Shown: one piece after another, positions 1 through 5,371 of the stretch | Position numbering within the stretch: the first letter of the stretch is position 1 | Layout of the letters: each line of letters begins with the position of its first letter | Origin: Planctomycetota bacterium | GTDB lineage: Bacteria > Planctomycetota > Planctomycetia > Pirellulales > Thermoguttaceae | Reading direction: 5' to 3' | DNA: 5,450 bases | NCBI GenBank assembly: GCA_023397045.1 | Contig: JAEWUR010000096.1 | Span: 1 to 5,450 of the forward strand | Notes under the pieces: generated by a model | Told to the model about the DNA's origin: nothing | Seen by the model: only the letters and a program-made list of their open reading frames with translations | Databases searched by the model: none | Position numbers and translations under genes: made by a program

Positions 1-19
1 GCTCCGTGCGGCCCTTCTC

Positions 20-26
20 AAAGGAG
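20..26 (+). promoter_or_regulatory. Ribosome binding site of the HU gene
   Basis: The purine run AAAGGAG ends nine bases before a GTG codon at 36. This spacing is good for a Shine-Dalgarno site. It decides the start: the in-frame GTG at 6 lies upstream of the site and would add ten residues that are not part of the HU fold. Confidence 0.75.
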
Positions 27-35
27 AATTGCGTC

Positions 36-428
36 GTGACCAAGAAAGAAATTGTACGAACGATCTCGGAAGAAATCGGGCTGACACAGTTGCAGACGAA
101 GGAGATCGTTCAGAAAACGTTCGATGCCATCGTTGAGGCCTTGGTTTCCGAACGCCGCATCGAGCTTCGCAACTTCGGAGTCTTTGAGGTCAAACGTCGG
201 GCCCCCCGCAAGGCCCGAAATCCTCGGACAGGCGACAAAGTGTTCGTCCCCGAAAAGTTCGTCGTTACGTTCAAGCCCGGCAAAGAGATGGAACAACGCG
301 TCAAGGAATTGGAACGCCAGGCCGCCGCGGCTGCGAAAGCCGCGCGTGGCAAACCGCCCTCGGGCAAGGATGCGTCGACGGCGTCGGCCTCCTCATCACC
401 TAACGCGGCAACCGGTTACGACGGATAA
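36..428 (+). CDS. HU/IHF-family DNA-binding protein with basic Ala/Pro tail
   Basis: This is a nucleoid-associated protein that should bind and bend DNA as a dimer in the cytoplasm. From the GTG at 36 it has 130 residues. Residues 1-90 match the roughly 90-residue HU/IHF fold: an N-terminal helical part starting [15 protein letters not shown], then the family signature around [15 protein letters not shown] (41-55). The beta arm carries RNP at 61-63, whose proline intercalates in the DNA minor groove in HU/IHF proteins. The core closes with [10 protein letters not shown] (76-85). Residues about 91-130 are an extra tail rich in Ala, Lys, Pro and Ser, without predicted fold. Extended HU tails occur in several bacterial groups and may add nonspecific DNA contacts (inference). 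HU or IHF subunit cannot be decided from sequence alone. The gene has a good ribosome binding site and no clear terminator right after it. Confidence 0.95.
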   Translation: MTKKEIVRTISEEIGLTQLQTKEIVQKTFDAIVEALVSERRIELRNFGVFEVKRRAPRKARNPRTGDKVFVPEKFVVTFKPGKEMEQRVKELERQAAAAAKAARGKPPSGKDASTASASSSPNAATGYDG

Positions 429-517
429 CGATCGCAGTCGCCACGAACGATTTGCCCCTCGCTCGAACAAGTCGAGCCGTCGGTGAACTCGCGTTCGCGC
501 CTCGTAAGTGAAGATGC

Positions 518-554
518 TTTTTTGTGGACTTTTCTGGCGATTTTTTTGAAAAAA
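518..554. other. Spaced T-tracts, possible curved DNA
   Basis: In the 239-base spacer between the HU and lipoprotein genes there are T runs at 518-523, 530-533 and 541-547, then an A run at 549-554. The three T runs are centred about 11 and 12.5 bases apart, close to one helical turn, which can give intrinsic curvature. TTTTTT-G-AAAAAA (542-554) is also a short palindrome. No convincing GC-rich hairpin precedes the T runs, so I do not call a terminator. A TTGAAA at 546-551 with GATACG at 567-572 is a poor promoter match (15-base gap). The rest of the spacer shows nothing clear. Confidence 0.35.
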
Positions 555-667
555 CACTGACAGATCGATACGACCCCCGGGTTCGGGTGATTGGCCAACG
601 GCGTTGACTGTGTGGCCGAAGGCCGAGCCGGCCGTGGGAATGCGAACTAATCACGGAGGATGGTTCC

Positions 668-886
668 ATGCGTAAGTTGTTGATGGCGTTGGCCTGTGGG
701 ATGCTGCTAAGCTCCACGGTCGGGTGTATGCTGCCCGCCTATTCCGGCGACCCCGCCCGACGCAACCAGGAATTGATGTTCACGTCGGAGAACTTGCGAC
801 TGTTCCTCGACGAATGGGAGCGATTCTGGCTGCTCGATCAGCCCGACCATTCGACCCCGATTCGGACACACGGCGGTGTGATTTAA
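668..886 (+). CDS. Small predicted lipoprotein of unknown function
   Basis: This is a 72-residue protein, probably exported and lipid-anchored. The N-terminus has a charged start (MRK), a hydrophobic stretch (residues 4-19) and Cys20 in STVGC, a slightly off-consensus lipobox because Thr is at -3. After cleavage only about 53 residues remain. The mature part holds an amphipathic, aromatic-rich segment, ENLRLFLDEWERFWLLDQPD (41-60), and ends in a Pro/Gly tail, TPIRTHGGVI. I recall very similar tails in short planctomycete hypothetical proteins, but no function. The start is well supported: GGAGG at 655-659 lies eight bases before the ATG. Its mRNA would run directly into the inverted repeat at 888, one base after the stop. 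It could be an envelope-associated accessory protein; that is a guess from the signal alone. Confidence 0.8.
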   Translation: MRKLLMALACGMLLSSTVGCMLPAYSGDPARRNQELMFTSENLRLFLDEWERFWLLDQPDHSTPIRTHGGVI

Positions 887-887
887 G

Positions 888-1011
888 TGGGTTCTGTTGC
901 GGGAAGGACGTAGGGTCCGCCCCGCGAACCATGGGAACCCAGGAATGCCGCAATGGTCCGCGAGGCGAACCGTGCCTGGTTTGTGGCCCAACCGTTCCGC
1001 AACAGAAACCA
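888..1011. repeat. Nested inverted-repeat element (palindromic, MITE- or REP-like)
   Basis: Two nested inverted repeats share one centre region. The outer arms, 888-904 and 995-1011, pair over 17 positions with 15 Watson-Crick pairs, one G-T and one mismatch. The inner arms, 914-932 and 953-971, pair at 16 of 19 positions around a 20-base loop. All three inner mismatches are C-A or A-C on the + strand, so a minus-strand RNA would form G-U pairs and a continuous 19-pair stem. The element fills most of the 319-base gene-free gap before pyrD. The words around TAGGGTCCGC and CGAACCAT resemble a dispersed intergenic palindrome I recall from planctomycete genomes, but I cannot check this here. No coding capacity and no target-site duplication were recognised. 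It could also stabilise the 3' end of the lipoprotein mRNA. Confidence 0.75.
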
Positions 1012-1032
1012 AGTTGTCGCAGGCCGCATAAA

Positions 1033-1062
1033 TTGACATCCACGGGATCGAACCGTTACACT
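1033..1062 (+). promoter_or_regulatory. Candidate sigma70-type promoter upstream of pyrD
   Basis: A perfect TTGACA (1033-1038) is separated by 18 bases from TACACT (1057-1062), which matches TATAAT at four of six positions. Transcription would begin near 1069 and give a leader of about 135 bases before the pyrD ATG. This leader would contain the terminator-like hairpin at 1096-1127. Promoter consensus in planctomycetes is poorly established, so the call rests on similarity to the general bacterial sigma70 pattern. Confidence 0.45.
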
Positions 1063-1095
1063 GGAACGATCTTCGGGAATGCTTTGTCGTTGCCA

Positions 1096-1127
1096 AGCAC
1101 CCCCTTTTGTCGGGGGGTGTTGCTTTT
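1096..1127 (+). terminator. Intrinsic terminator-like hairpin (terminator or attenuator)
   Basis: Bases 1096-1104 pair with 1113-1121 in a nine-pair stem that includes five C-G pairs and one G-U, with an eight-base loop. Two bases (GC) then precede TTTT (1124-1127). The T run is short, so termination may be partial. It could end the lipoprotein transcript. Given the promoter at 1033-1062, it could also act as an attenuator in the pyrD leader. A smaller hairpin, TGCTT (1080-1084) with AAGCA (1095-1099), overlaps the base of its left arm and would compete with it. Confidence 0.5.
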
Positions 1128-1205
1128 GCGGGAAAGACTTTCGGAAGACACGCGGCCGTGTTGACCTATTGGTTGCCCTCTGCCTGCTCGCCATCGAATC
1201 ATCGA

Positions 1206-2132
1206 ATGTCCGTAGATCCCGCCGACGTCCAGCTTGAAGTCCAACTCGGCCGCCTCCGACTGGCGAATCCCGTCGGCGTGGCCTCGGGCACGTTCGGCTA
1301 CGCGCGTGAGATGGAAGGGTTCGTCGACCTATCGCGATTGGGGGCGATCCTACCGAAGACGATCACCCAACAAGCTCGCCCCGGCAATCCGCCGCCGCGC
1401 ACCGTCGAGACGACGGGCGGCATGCTCAACTCGATCGGACTGGACAACGACGGCGTCGAGGCGTTTATCCATTGGCATCTTCCGTATTTGACGACGCTGA
1501 ACACGGCCATCATCGTGAGCATTGCCGGAAAGACGGTCGAGCAGTTCACCGAGATGGCCGCCCGACTGGACGAAACGACCGGTATCGCGGCCTTGGAGTT
1601 GAACATCTCGTGCCCAAACGTCACTGGCGGCGTCGATTTCGGCACGAATCCCGACTTGTGCGAAAAGGTCGTTGCGGGCGCCCGCGGCGCGTGCTCGCTG
1701 CCAATCCTCGCGAAGCTGACGCCGAACGTCAGCGACGTTACGGCCATTGCCAAGGCGGCCGAAGCGGGCGGCGCCGATGCACTCTCGCTCATTAACACCT
1801 GCCTCGGCATGGCCATCGATTGGCGACGCCGGCGTCCCAAGCTTGGCAATGTCCTCGGCGGGTTGAGCGGGCCGGCCATCAAGCCGATCGCGCTGCGGAT
1901 CGTCTATCAGGTGGCGAAGGCCGTCAAAATCCCGTTGATGGGCATCGGCGGCATCGCTTCGATCGACGACGTGATGGAGTTTTTCGTTGCCGGCGCAACG
2001 GCCGTCCAGGTCGGCACCGCAAACTTTTACGATCCGAAGGCGTCGCTCGAAATCCTCGATGCACTGCCCTCGGCTCTCGCGTCGCTCGGTGCGAGGTCGG
2101 TTGCGGAAGTCGTCGGAACGCTGCAAGTGTGA
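1206..2132 (+). CDS. pyrD: Dihydroorotate dehydrogenase, class 1B-like catalytic subunit
   Basis: This enzyme oxidises dihydroorotate to orotate with an FMN cofactor, the fourth step of de novo UMP synthesis, in the cytosol. From the ATG at 1206 it has 308 residues, the normal length for class 1B catalytic subunits. It shows ANPVGVASGTFG near the N-terminus, KTIT (51-54), LNSIGL (74-79), and NISCPN (133-138) with Cys136 as the expected active-site base. Cysteine there marks class 1; class 2 enzymes use serine. ILAKLTPN (167-174), SGPAIKP (221-227), GIGG (246-249) and VGTANF (269-274) fit the FMN-binding barrel. Class 1B enzymes normally pair with an iron-sulfur/FAD subunit (PyrK), which is not in this window. 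There is no clear Shine-Dalgarno site. The open frame continues upstream to a TTG at 1107, but homology begins only after 1206. trpS follows 54 bases later, and the two may share a transcript. Confidence 0.95.
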   Translation: MSVDPADVQLEVQLGRLRLANPVGVASGTFGYAREMEGFVDLSRLGAILPKTITQQARPGNPPPRTVETTGGMLNSIGLDNDGVEAFIHWHLPYLTTLNTAIIVSIAGKTVEQFTEMAARLDETTGIAALELNISCPNVTGGVDFGTNPDLCEKVVAGARGACSLPILAKLTPNVSDVTAIAKAAEAGGADALSLINTCLGMAIDWRRRRPKLGNVLGGLSGPAIKPIALRIVYQVAKAVKIPLMGIGGIASIDDVMEFFVAGATAVQVGTANFYDPKASLEILDALPSALASLGARSVAEVVGTLQV

Positions 2133-2135
2133 AAA

Positions 2136-2180
2136 CTCGAAATCCCCAAATCTCGAAATCCCCAGATCCCAAAAATCCCT
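2136..2180. repeat. Short tandem repeat in the pyrD-trpS spacer
   Basis: The 13-base word CTCGAAATCCCCA occurs at 2136-2148 and again at 2152-2164, a period of 16 bases. A degraded third copy (AAAAATCCC) follows near 2171. The repeats occupy nearly all of the spacer, including the place where a trpS Shine-Dalgarno site would lie, so trpS has none. The word AAATCCCCA recurs in the spacers upstream of the DUF2760 gene and the Hsp70 gene. Confidence 0.7.
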
Positions 2181-2186
2181 GCTTCC

Positions 2187-3152
2187 ATGCGTGTTCTTTC
2201 AGGCATCCAACCGACCGGCCGTTTTCACTGGGGCAACTACTTCGGCGCCATCCGGCAGTATATCCAACTGCAAGGCAATGCCGAGGAGGCTTTCTATTTC
2301 ATTGCGAACCTGCACGCGTTGACGACGGTCCGCGACCGGAAGGTTCTTGCGCAGAACACGCTCGATGCCGCCCTCGACCTGTTGGCGTTGGGACTCGATC
2401 CGAACCGCGCGACGTTGTTCGTGCAATCCGACGTGCCCGAAGTGTCCGAGTTGTGTTGGCTTTTGATGTCCGGGACGCCGATGGGTTTGCTCGAACGGTG
2501 CCACGCCTACAAGGACAAAAAGTCCAAAGGTCTGGCGGCCGACGCCGGGTTGTTCACCTATCCGGTCCTGATGGCGGCCGACATCCTCGCGTACGATTCC
2601 GATCTGGTTCCGGTGGGCGAGGATCAGGTGCAGCACGTCGAAGTCTGCCGCGATCTGGCCGGCAGTTTCAACCACCTTTTCGGCGAGACGTTCGTTCTGC
2701 CGAAGTCGCAGTTGCTCGACAGTTCCGCCCGAGTGCCGGGCGTGGATGGCGAAAAGATGTCGAAGAGCTACGGCAATACGCTCGATATTTTCGAGGATCC
2801 GAAATCGTTGCGAAAGCAGATTATGCGGATCGTGACCGACTCGCGCCCGATGGATCAGCCGAAAGAGCCCCAGACCGATCACCTTTATTTGTTGTATTCG
2901 CTTTTCGCCGACGACGCCGGTCGCGAGGCGATGGCCGCCAAATATCGGCAGGGCGGATTCGGCTATGGCGAGGTCAAAAAAGCCCTCGCCGACCTGGCCG
3001 TTGATTATTTCGCCGAAGCCCGGCAGCGCCGCGCCGAATTGGAGTCGCATCCCGAACGGGTGCGCGAGATTCTTGGCGACGGCGCGGCACGCGCGCGAAA
3101 GAAGGCCGGCGCCGTGTTGTCGCGAGCCCAGAAGGCCTGCGGAGTCAAATAG
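2187..3152 (+). CDS. trpS: Tryptophanyl-tRNA synthetase
   Basis: This class Ic aminoacyl-tRNA synthetase charges tRNA-Trp with tryptophan using ATP in the cytosol. At 321 residues it has the usual bacterial length (about 330). The N-terminus [20 protein letters not shown] carries the HIGH-type motif as HWGN (14-17). The Rossmann core continues with [12 protein letters not shown] (37-48) and [18 protein letters not shown] (95-112). The substrate-binding strand is [19 protein letters not shown] (129-147), and the KMSKS loop sits intact at 190-194. The C-terminal helical part ends in a basic stretch. All catalytic motifs are present, so it should be active. The ATG at 2187 is chosen because it gives the canonical start of the family; no ribosome binding site precedes it. 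It is probably co-transcribed with pyrD, but a shared role is not implied. Confidence 0.97.
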   Translation: MRVLSGIQPTGRFHWGNYFGAIRQYIQLQGNAEEAFYFIANLHALTTVRDRKVLAQNTLDAALDLLALGLDPNRATLFVQSDVPEVSELCWLLMSGTPMGLLERCHAYKDKKSKGLAADAGLFTYPVLMAADILAYDSDLVPVGEDQVQHVEVCRDLAGSFNHLFGETFVLPKSQLLDSSARVPGVDGEKMSKSYGNTLDIFEDPKSLRKQIMRIVTDSRPMDQPKEPQTDHLYLLYSLFADDAGREAMAAKYRQGGFGYGEVKKALADLAVDYFAEARQRRAELESHPERVREILGDGAARARKKAGAVLSRAQKACGVK

Positions 3153-3167
3153 TTTCGCGAAAACCGT

Positions 3168-3190
3168 GCGGCAGCCGAAAGGCGTGCCGC
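3168..3190 (+). other. GNRA-capped hairpin after trpS
   Basis: Bases 3168-3176 pair with 3181-3190 in nine Watson-Crick pairs with one bulged G (3184) and a GAAA tetraloop closed by a C-G pair. Only CTTAATAG follows (the C being the last stem base), not a T run, so a classic intrinsic terminator is unlikely. It may mark or protect the 3' end of the trpS mRNA. Confidence 0.5.
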
Positions 3191-3194
3191 TTAA

Positions 3195-3222
3195 TAGACA
3201 TATTCATCTGACAGAGAATAGA
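3195..3222 (+). promoter_or_regulatory. Weak candidate promoter of the aldolase-like gene
   Basis: TAGACA (3195-3200, five of six to TTGACA) is followed after 16 bases by AATAGA (3217-3222, three of six to TATAAT). The stretch is A/T-rich compared with its surroundings and lies 29 bases before the ATG at 3251, after the hairpin at 3168-3190. This suggests the following gene has its own transcript, but the match is weak. Confidence 0.25.
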
Positions 3223-3250
3223 AAACCGAACGAACCGCCGAGTACCCGCC

Positions 3251-4414
3251 ATGCAAAAATCATTAGACCAGAAGATTGCCCGAATTTTGTCCGACGGCTC
3301 CTGCCGCGATTTCATCCTGGCCGATGCGAAGGACGCCGACATGGCGTTCGGGCTGTCGGCGCCGGGCTTGAGCCCCGAGCACTACGCCGGCGAGGCCCGA
3401 TTCAGGACGTTGGACGACTATCGTCAACAGATCCGCGAGATCATCGCGCAGGGTCTGGTCGACATCATGTTGATGAGCGCCAGCTCGAACGAACTGCTGA
3501 CGATCGACGAGCGGCTGTTCGACGGCAGCCACATCACGCCGGCCGTTCGGGCGAACGACACGACCGACATCTGGCTGGCCAGCGGAAGCGGCCGATACGG
3601 CAAGCAGCCGTCGCAGCCGTTCCGCACCGCCACGATCGACCACATCCAATGCGGCAAGGCGGAGTGTTCGGCCGATGAGCGGCGTCTTGGGGCCGATCTC
3701 GGGCTGTACTCGGTTACGTTCAATAACGACGTCGACCTCGACCACCGATCGTTGGAGGCATACAAGGCGTTTCGCATTGAGGCCGAGACGAAAGGTTTTC
3801 GGCACTTCTTGGAGGTGTTCGATCCGAACGCATGCGAACATCCGCCGGCCGACCTGCCGCGGTTCATCAACGATCACATCGTCCGAGCGTTGGCCGGCGT
3901 GACCAGCCGAGGCCGTCCGGTGTTTTTGAAGATCGCCTACCACGGCCCGGCCGCGATGGAGGCGCTCGCGCGATACGATCGTTCGTTGGTCGTGGGCATC
4001 CTAGGCGGCAGCGCCGGCACGACGTTCGACGCGTTCCACATGCTTTGGGAGGCCAAGAAATACGGCGCCCGGGTCGCTCTCTACGGACGCAAGATCAACA
4101 ATTCCGAGCACCAACTCAGCTTCGTGAAATACCTCCGTGCGATCGCCGACGACCAGATCGAGCCGGCCGAGGCCGTCAAGGCCTATCACGGCGACTTGCA
4201 GAAGCTGAACATCCGACCCCGCCGTTCTCTGGAGGAGGATCTGCAAGAGACCGAGACGGCCAGCAGCTATAGCGGCTCGGGGGCGGCGTCGCCCAAAAAG
4301 GCCGCCGCGCTCAAGGTGTCCCCTGCGACGTCGGCCGCACCCGATTTCAGCAAGATGTCGCAGGCCGAGAAGGTGCAGTGGAATTTGGAGCGTTGGAAAC
4401 GCATCGTCGGCTGA
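3251..4414 (+). CDS. Uncharacterised class I aldolase-like (TIM-barrel) protein
   Basis: This 387-residue protein has no name that I recognise, although I recall close planctomycete hypothetical proteins. No signal peptide is seen, so it is probably cytosolic. Residues about 1-330 read like an alpha/beta barrel. VDIMLMSASSNE (70-81) fits an early strand. DHIQCG (130-135) and DLGLYSVTFNND (149-160) fit middle strands. VFLKIAYHG (224-232) places Lys227 where DeoC/FbaB/LsrF-type class I aldolases carry the Schiff-base lysine. VVGILGGSAGTT (247-258) and ALYGRKINN (276-284) resemble the phosphate-binding GGS and GRNI motifs of that group. After a Ser/Ala/Pro/Lys linker (about 334-364) comes a short charged tail, DFSKMSQAEKVQWNLERWKR (365-384), perhaps a helix. 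A sugar-phosphate aldolase or isomerase is the best guess; substrate and reaction are unknown. There is no clear Shine-Dalgarno site. The genes on either side give no pathway hint. Confidence 0.88.
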   Translation: MQKSLDQKIARILSDGSCRDFILADAKDADMAFGLSAPGLSPEHYAGEARFRTLDDYRQQIREIIAQGLVDIMLMSASSNELLTIDERLFDGSHITPAVRANDTTDIWLASGSGRYGKQPSQPFRTATIDHIQCGKAECSADERRLGADLGLYSVTFNNDVDLDHRSLEAYKAFRIEAETKGFRHFLEVFDPNACEHPPADLPRFINDHIVRALAGVTSRGRPVFLKIAYHGPAAMEALARYDRSLVVGILGGSAGTTFDAFHMLWEAKKYGARVALYGRKINNSEHQLSFVKYLRAIADDQIEPAEAVKAYHGDLQKLNIRPRRSLEEDLQETETASSYSGSGAASPKKAAALKVSPATSAAPDFSKMSQAEKVQWNLERWKRIVG

Positions 4415-4463
4415 CCCCTTCTCACGTCGGCCTTCAAGGTGTATCCTTCACGGGTCGTTCGCC

Positions 4464-4492
4464 TCGGCCATTTTCCCTTGGGAGATGGTCGG
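4464..4492 (+). other. Stem-loop after the aldolase-like gene
   Basis: Bases 4464-4476 pair with 4480-4492 over 13 positions around a three-base loop (CTT). Four of the pairs are G-U, and these exist only in a + strand RNA. The hairpin begins 49 bases after the stop codon and lacks a following T run. It could be a 3' end structure or a factor-dependent termination signal. The rest of 4415-4580 shows nothing clear. Confidence 0.35.
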
Positions 4493-4580
4493 CGGTGAGG
4501 GCTATTGCGGGACAGATTGAGAATGCAACAAGGCCGACCAACGGAAGGCCGGATTTGTGGCAAGATCGCTCGCATCTCCG

Positions 4581-4606
4581 TTGCTCTACTTCGCTGAATA
4601 TTAATA
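4581..4606 (+). promoter_or_regulatory. Low-confidence promoter before the DUF2760 gene
   Basis: TTGCTC (4581-4586) and the A/T-rich TTAATA (4601-4606) are 14 bases apart, which is short for sigma70. The AT-rich patch is nevertheless conspicuous in this GC-rich spacer. A start near 4613 would place the two hairpins at 4615-4663 at the very 5' end of the mRNA. Confidence 0.22.
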
Positions 4607-4614
4607 AATCCCCA

Positions 4615-4663
4615 CGACCACAATGTTCCTTGGTCGGCGAACCTCGGGGAGATCGAGGTTCGC
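4615..4663 (+). other. Two adjacent hairpins in the DUF2760 leader
   Basis: Hairpin one pairs CGACCA (4615-4620) with TGGTCG (4631-4636), six pairs around ten bases. Hairpin two starts at the very next base: 4637-4646 pairs perfectly with 4654-4663, ten pairs around seven bases. They end 33 bases before the ATG at 4697 and leave room for the purine-rich ACGGGAG (4677-4683). A 5' stabiliser or regulatory leader is possible. A terminator is unlikely, because no T run follows. Confidence 0.45.
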
Positions 4664-4696
4664 TGGAAACTTGGGAACGGGAGAATCAATACGATC

Positions 4697-5230
4697 ATGT
4701 CGCGAATTCGACTCGCTTTTCACGTGTTTTTCTGGATCCTGTTCCATGCAACGGCCGAGCAACTGGCACGGCTGACCGGTAGAACGGCGGCAGCGACCGC
4801 TCCGAAACCGACGCCGAAGCCCACACCGGCGGCGGCTCCCAAAGCCCCGACGCGCAGCGAAGCGATCACCCTGTTGGCCACGTTGCAGCGCGAAGCCCGA
4901 TTCATCGATTTCATCCAGGAATCGTTGAACGACTATAGCGACGCGCAGATCGGCGCGGCCGTTCGCGACGTGCATCGCGATTGCGCCGCAGTGTTGAAGC
5001 GGCTGTTTGCACTCAAGCCTGCCACGGCCGGCGAAGAGGGCGTGCAAGTGGAGGTGCCGGCCGGTTTCGATCCGAACCGTTGGCATCTGACGGGCAACGT
5101 GGCCGGCGAGCCTCCGTTCAACGGCCGGCTGGTCCATCCCGGTTGGGAAGCGACGACGTGCGAGTTGCCCGTCTGGACGGGAAGCGCCTCGGCCGCCCGA
5201 ATCGTCGCCCCCGCGGAAGTCGAACTATAG
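4697..5230 (+). CDS. DUF2760 domain protein with hydrophobic N-terminus
   Basis: This 177-residue protein has three parts. Residues 6-20 (LAFHVFFWILFHATA) are hydrophobic and could be a membrane anchor. Residues 31-52 are an Ala/Pro/Thr/Lys linker. Residues 53-177 match what I recall of DUF2760: LLATLQREARFIDFIQE (59-75), YSDAQIGAAVRDVHRDC (80-96), VEVPAGFDPNRWHLTGNV (118-135), EPPFNGRLVHPGW (138-150) and the closing APAEVEL. The molecular function of this family is unknown to me. In several bacteria its gene stands beside an atypical Hsp70 gene, as it does here, 141 bases downstream. A role as a chaperone partner or membrane-linked adaptor is therefore an inference from context. The ATG at 4697 is preceded by ACGGGAG (4677-4683) at a slightly long distance of 13 bases. 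A later start would remove the hydrophobic segment without harming the domain. Confidence 0.9.
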   Translation: MSRIRLAFHVFFWILFHATAEQLARLTGRTAAATAPKPTPKPTPAAAPKAPTRSEAITLLATLQREARFIDFIQESLNDYSDAQIGAAVRDVHRDCAAVLKRLFALKPATAGEEGVQVEVPAGFDPNRWHLTGNVAGEPPFNGRLVHPGWEATTCELPVWTGSASAARIVAPAEVEL

Positions 5231-5282
5231 CTGACGTCGAGCCATGACTGTTGACAGGTGTTTCGATTGATCCCAGTTCTCC

Positions 5283-5340
5283 GATATGAGATTTGAAATC
5301 TGAGAGTTGAGATATGAGATTGCAGCTCACCAAATCCCCA
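5283..5340. repeat. A/T-rich repeated words before the Hsp70 gene
   Basis: GATATGAGATT occurs at 5283-5293 and again at 5311-5321, a period of 28 bases. Between and overlapping them lies the perfect inverted repeat AGATTT-G-AAATCT (5289-5301). AAATCCCCA follows at 5332-5340, the same word as in the pyrD-trpS and DUF2760 spacers. These may be dispersed spacer repeats or an operator for the Hsp70 gene. No CIRCE-like element is present. Confidence 0.55.
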
Positions 5341-5371
5341 CTTCAGAGCTTTCCGAACAACGGATGACACG

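Noticed and set aside
6..35. Upstream GTG start giving a 140-residue HU protein
   Set aside because: The good ribosome binding site at 20-26 lies inside this extension and serves the GTG at 36, where the HU family N-terminus begins.
1079..1240. A 53-codon leader reading frame with several Cys codons, overlapping the pyrD start
   Set aside because: There is no good ribosome binding site, it runs through the terminator hairpin, and its end overlaps pyrD in another frame. I see no evidence that it is translated.
1350..2126. Long minus-strand frame opposite pyrD, and similar ones opposite trpS (2199-3050) and the aldolase-like gene (3263-3943)
   Set aside because: These are typical shadows of GC-rich genes. 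The translations are rich in Arg, Gly and His without any recognisable motif.
1820..3004. A 394-codon + strand frame bridging pyrD and trpS
   Set aside because: It lies out of frame across two well-supported genes, and its product is Arg-rich low-complexity sequence.
4558..4574. Sigma54-like TGGCA...GC pattern
   Set aside because: The GC pair is one base off the required spacing and the TTGC part is missing.
4589..4615. Heat-shock (sigma32-like) promoter, CTTCGC and CCCCAC 15 bases apart, before the DUF2760 gene
   Set aside because: Only CTT and CCCCA match the Escherichia coli pattern, and CCCCA belongs to a word repeated in other spacers. No CIRCE element is present either.
5251..5256. 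Perfect TTGACA between the DUF2760 and Hsp70 genes
   Set aside because: No acceptable -10 hexamer lies 15 to 19 bases downstream, so I do not call a promoter from the -35 alone.
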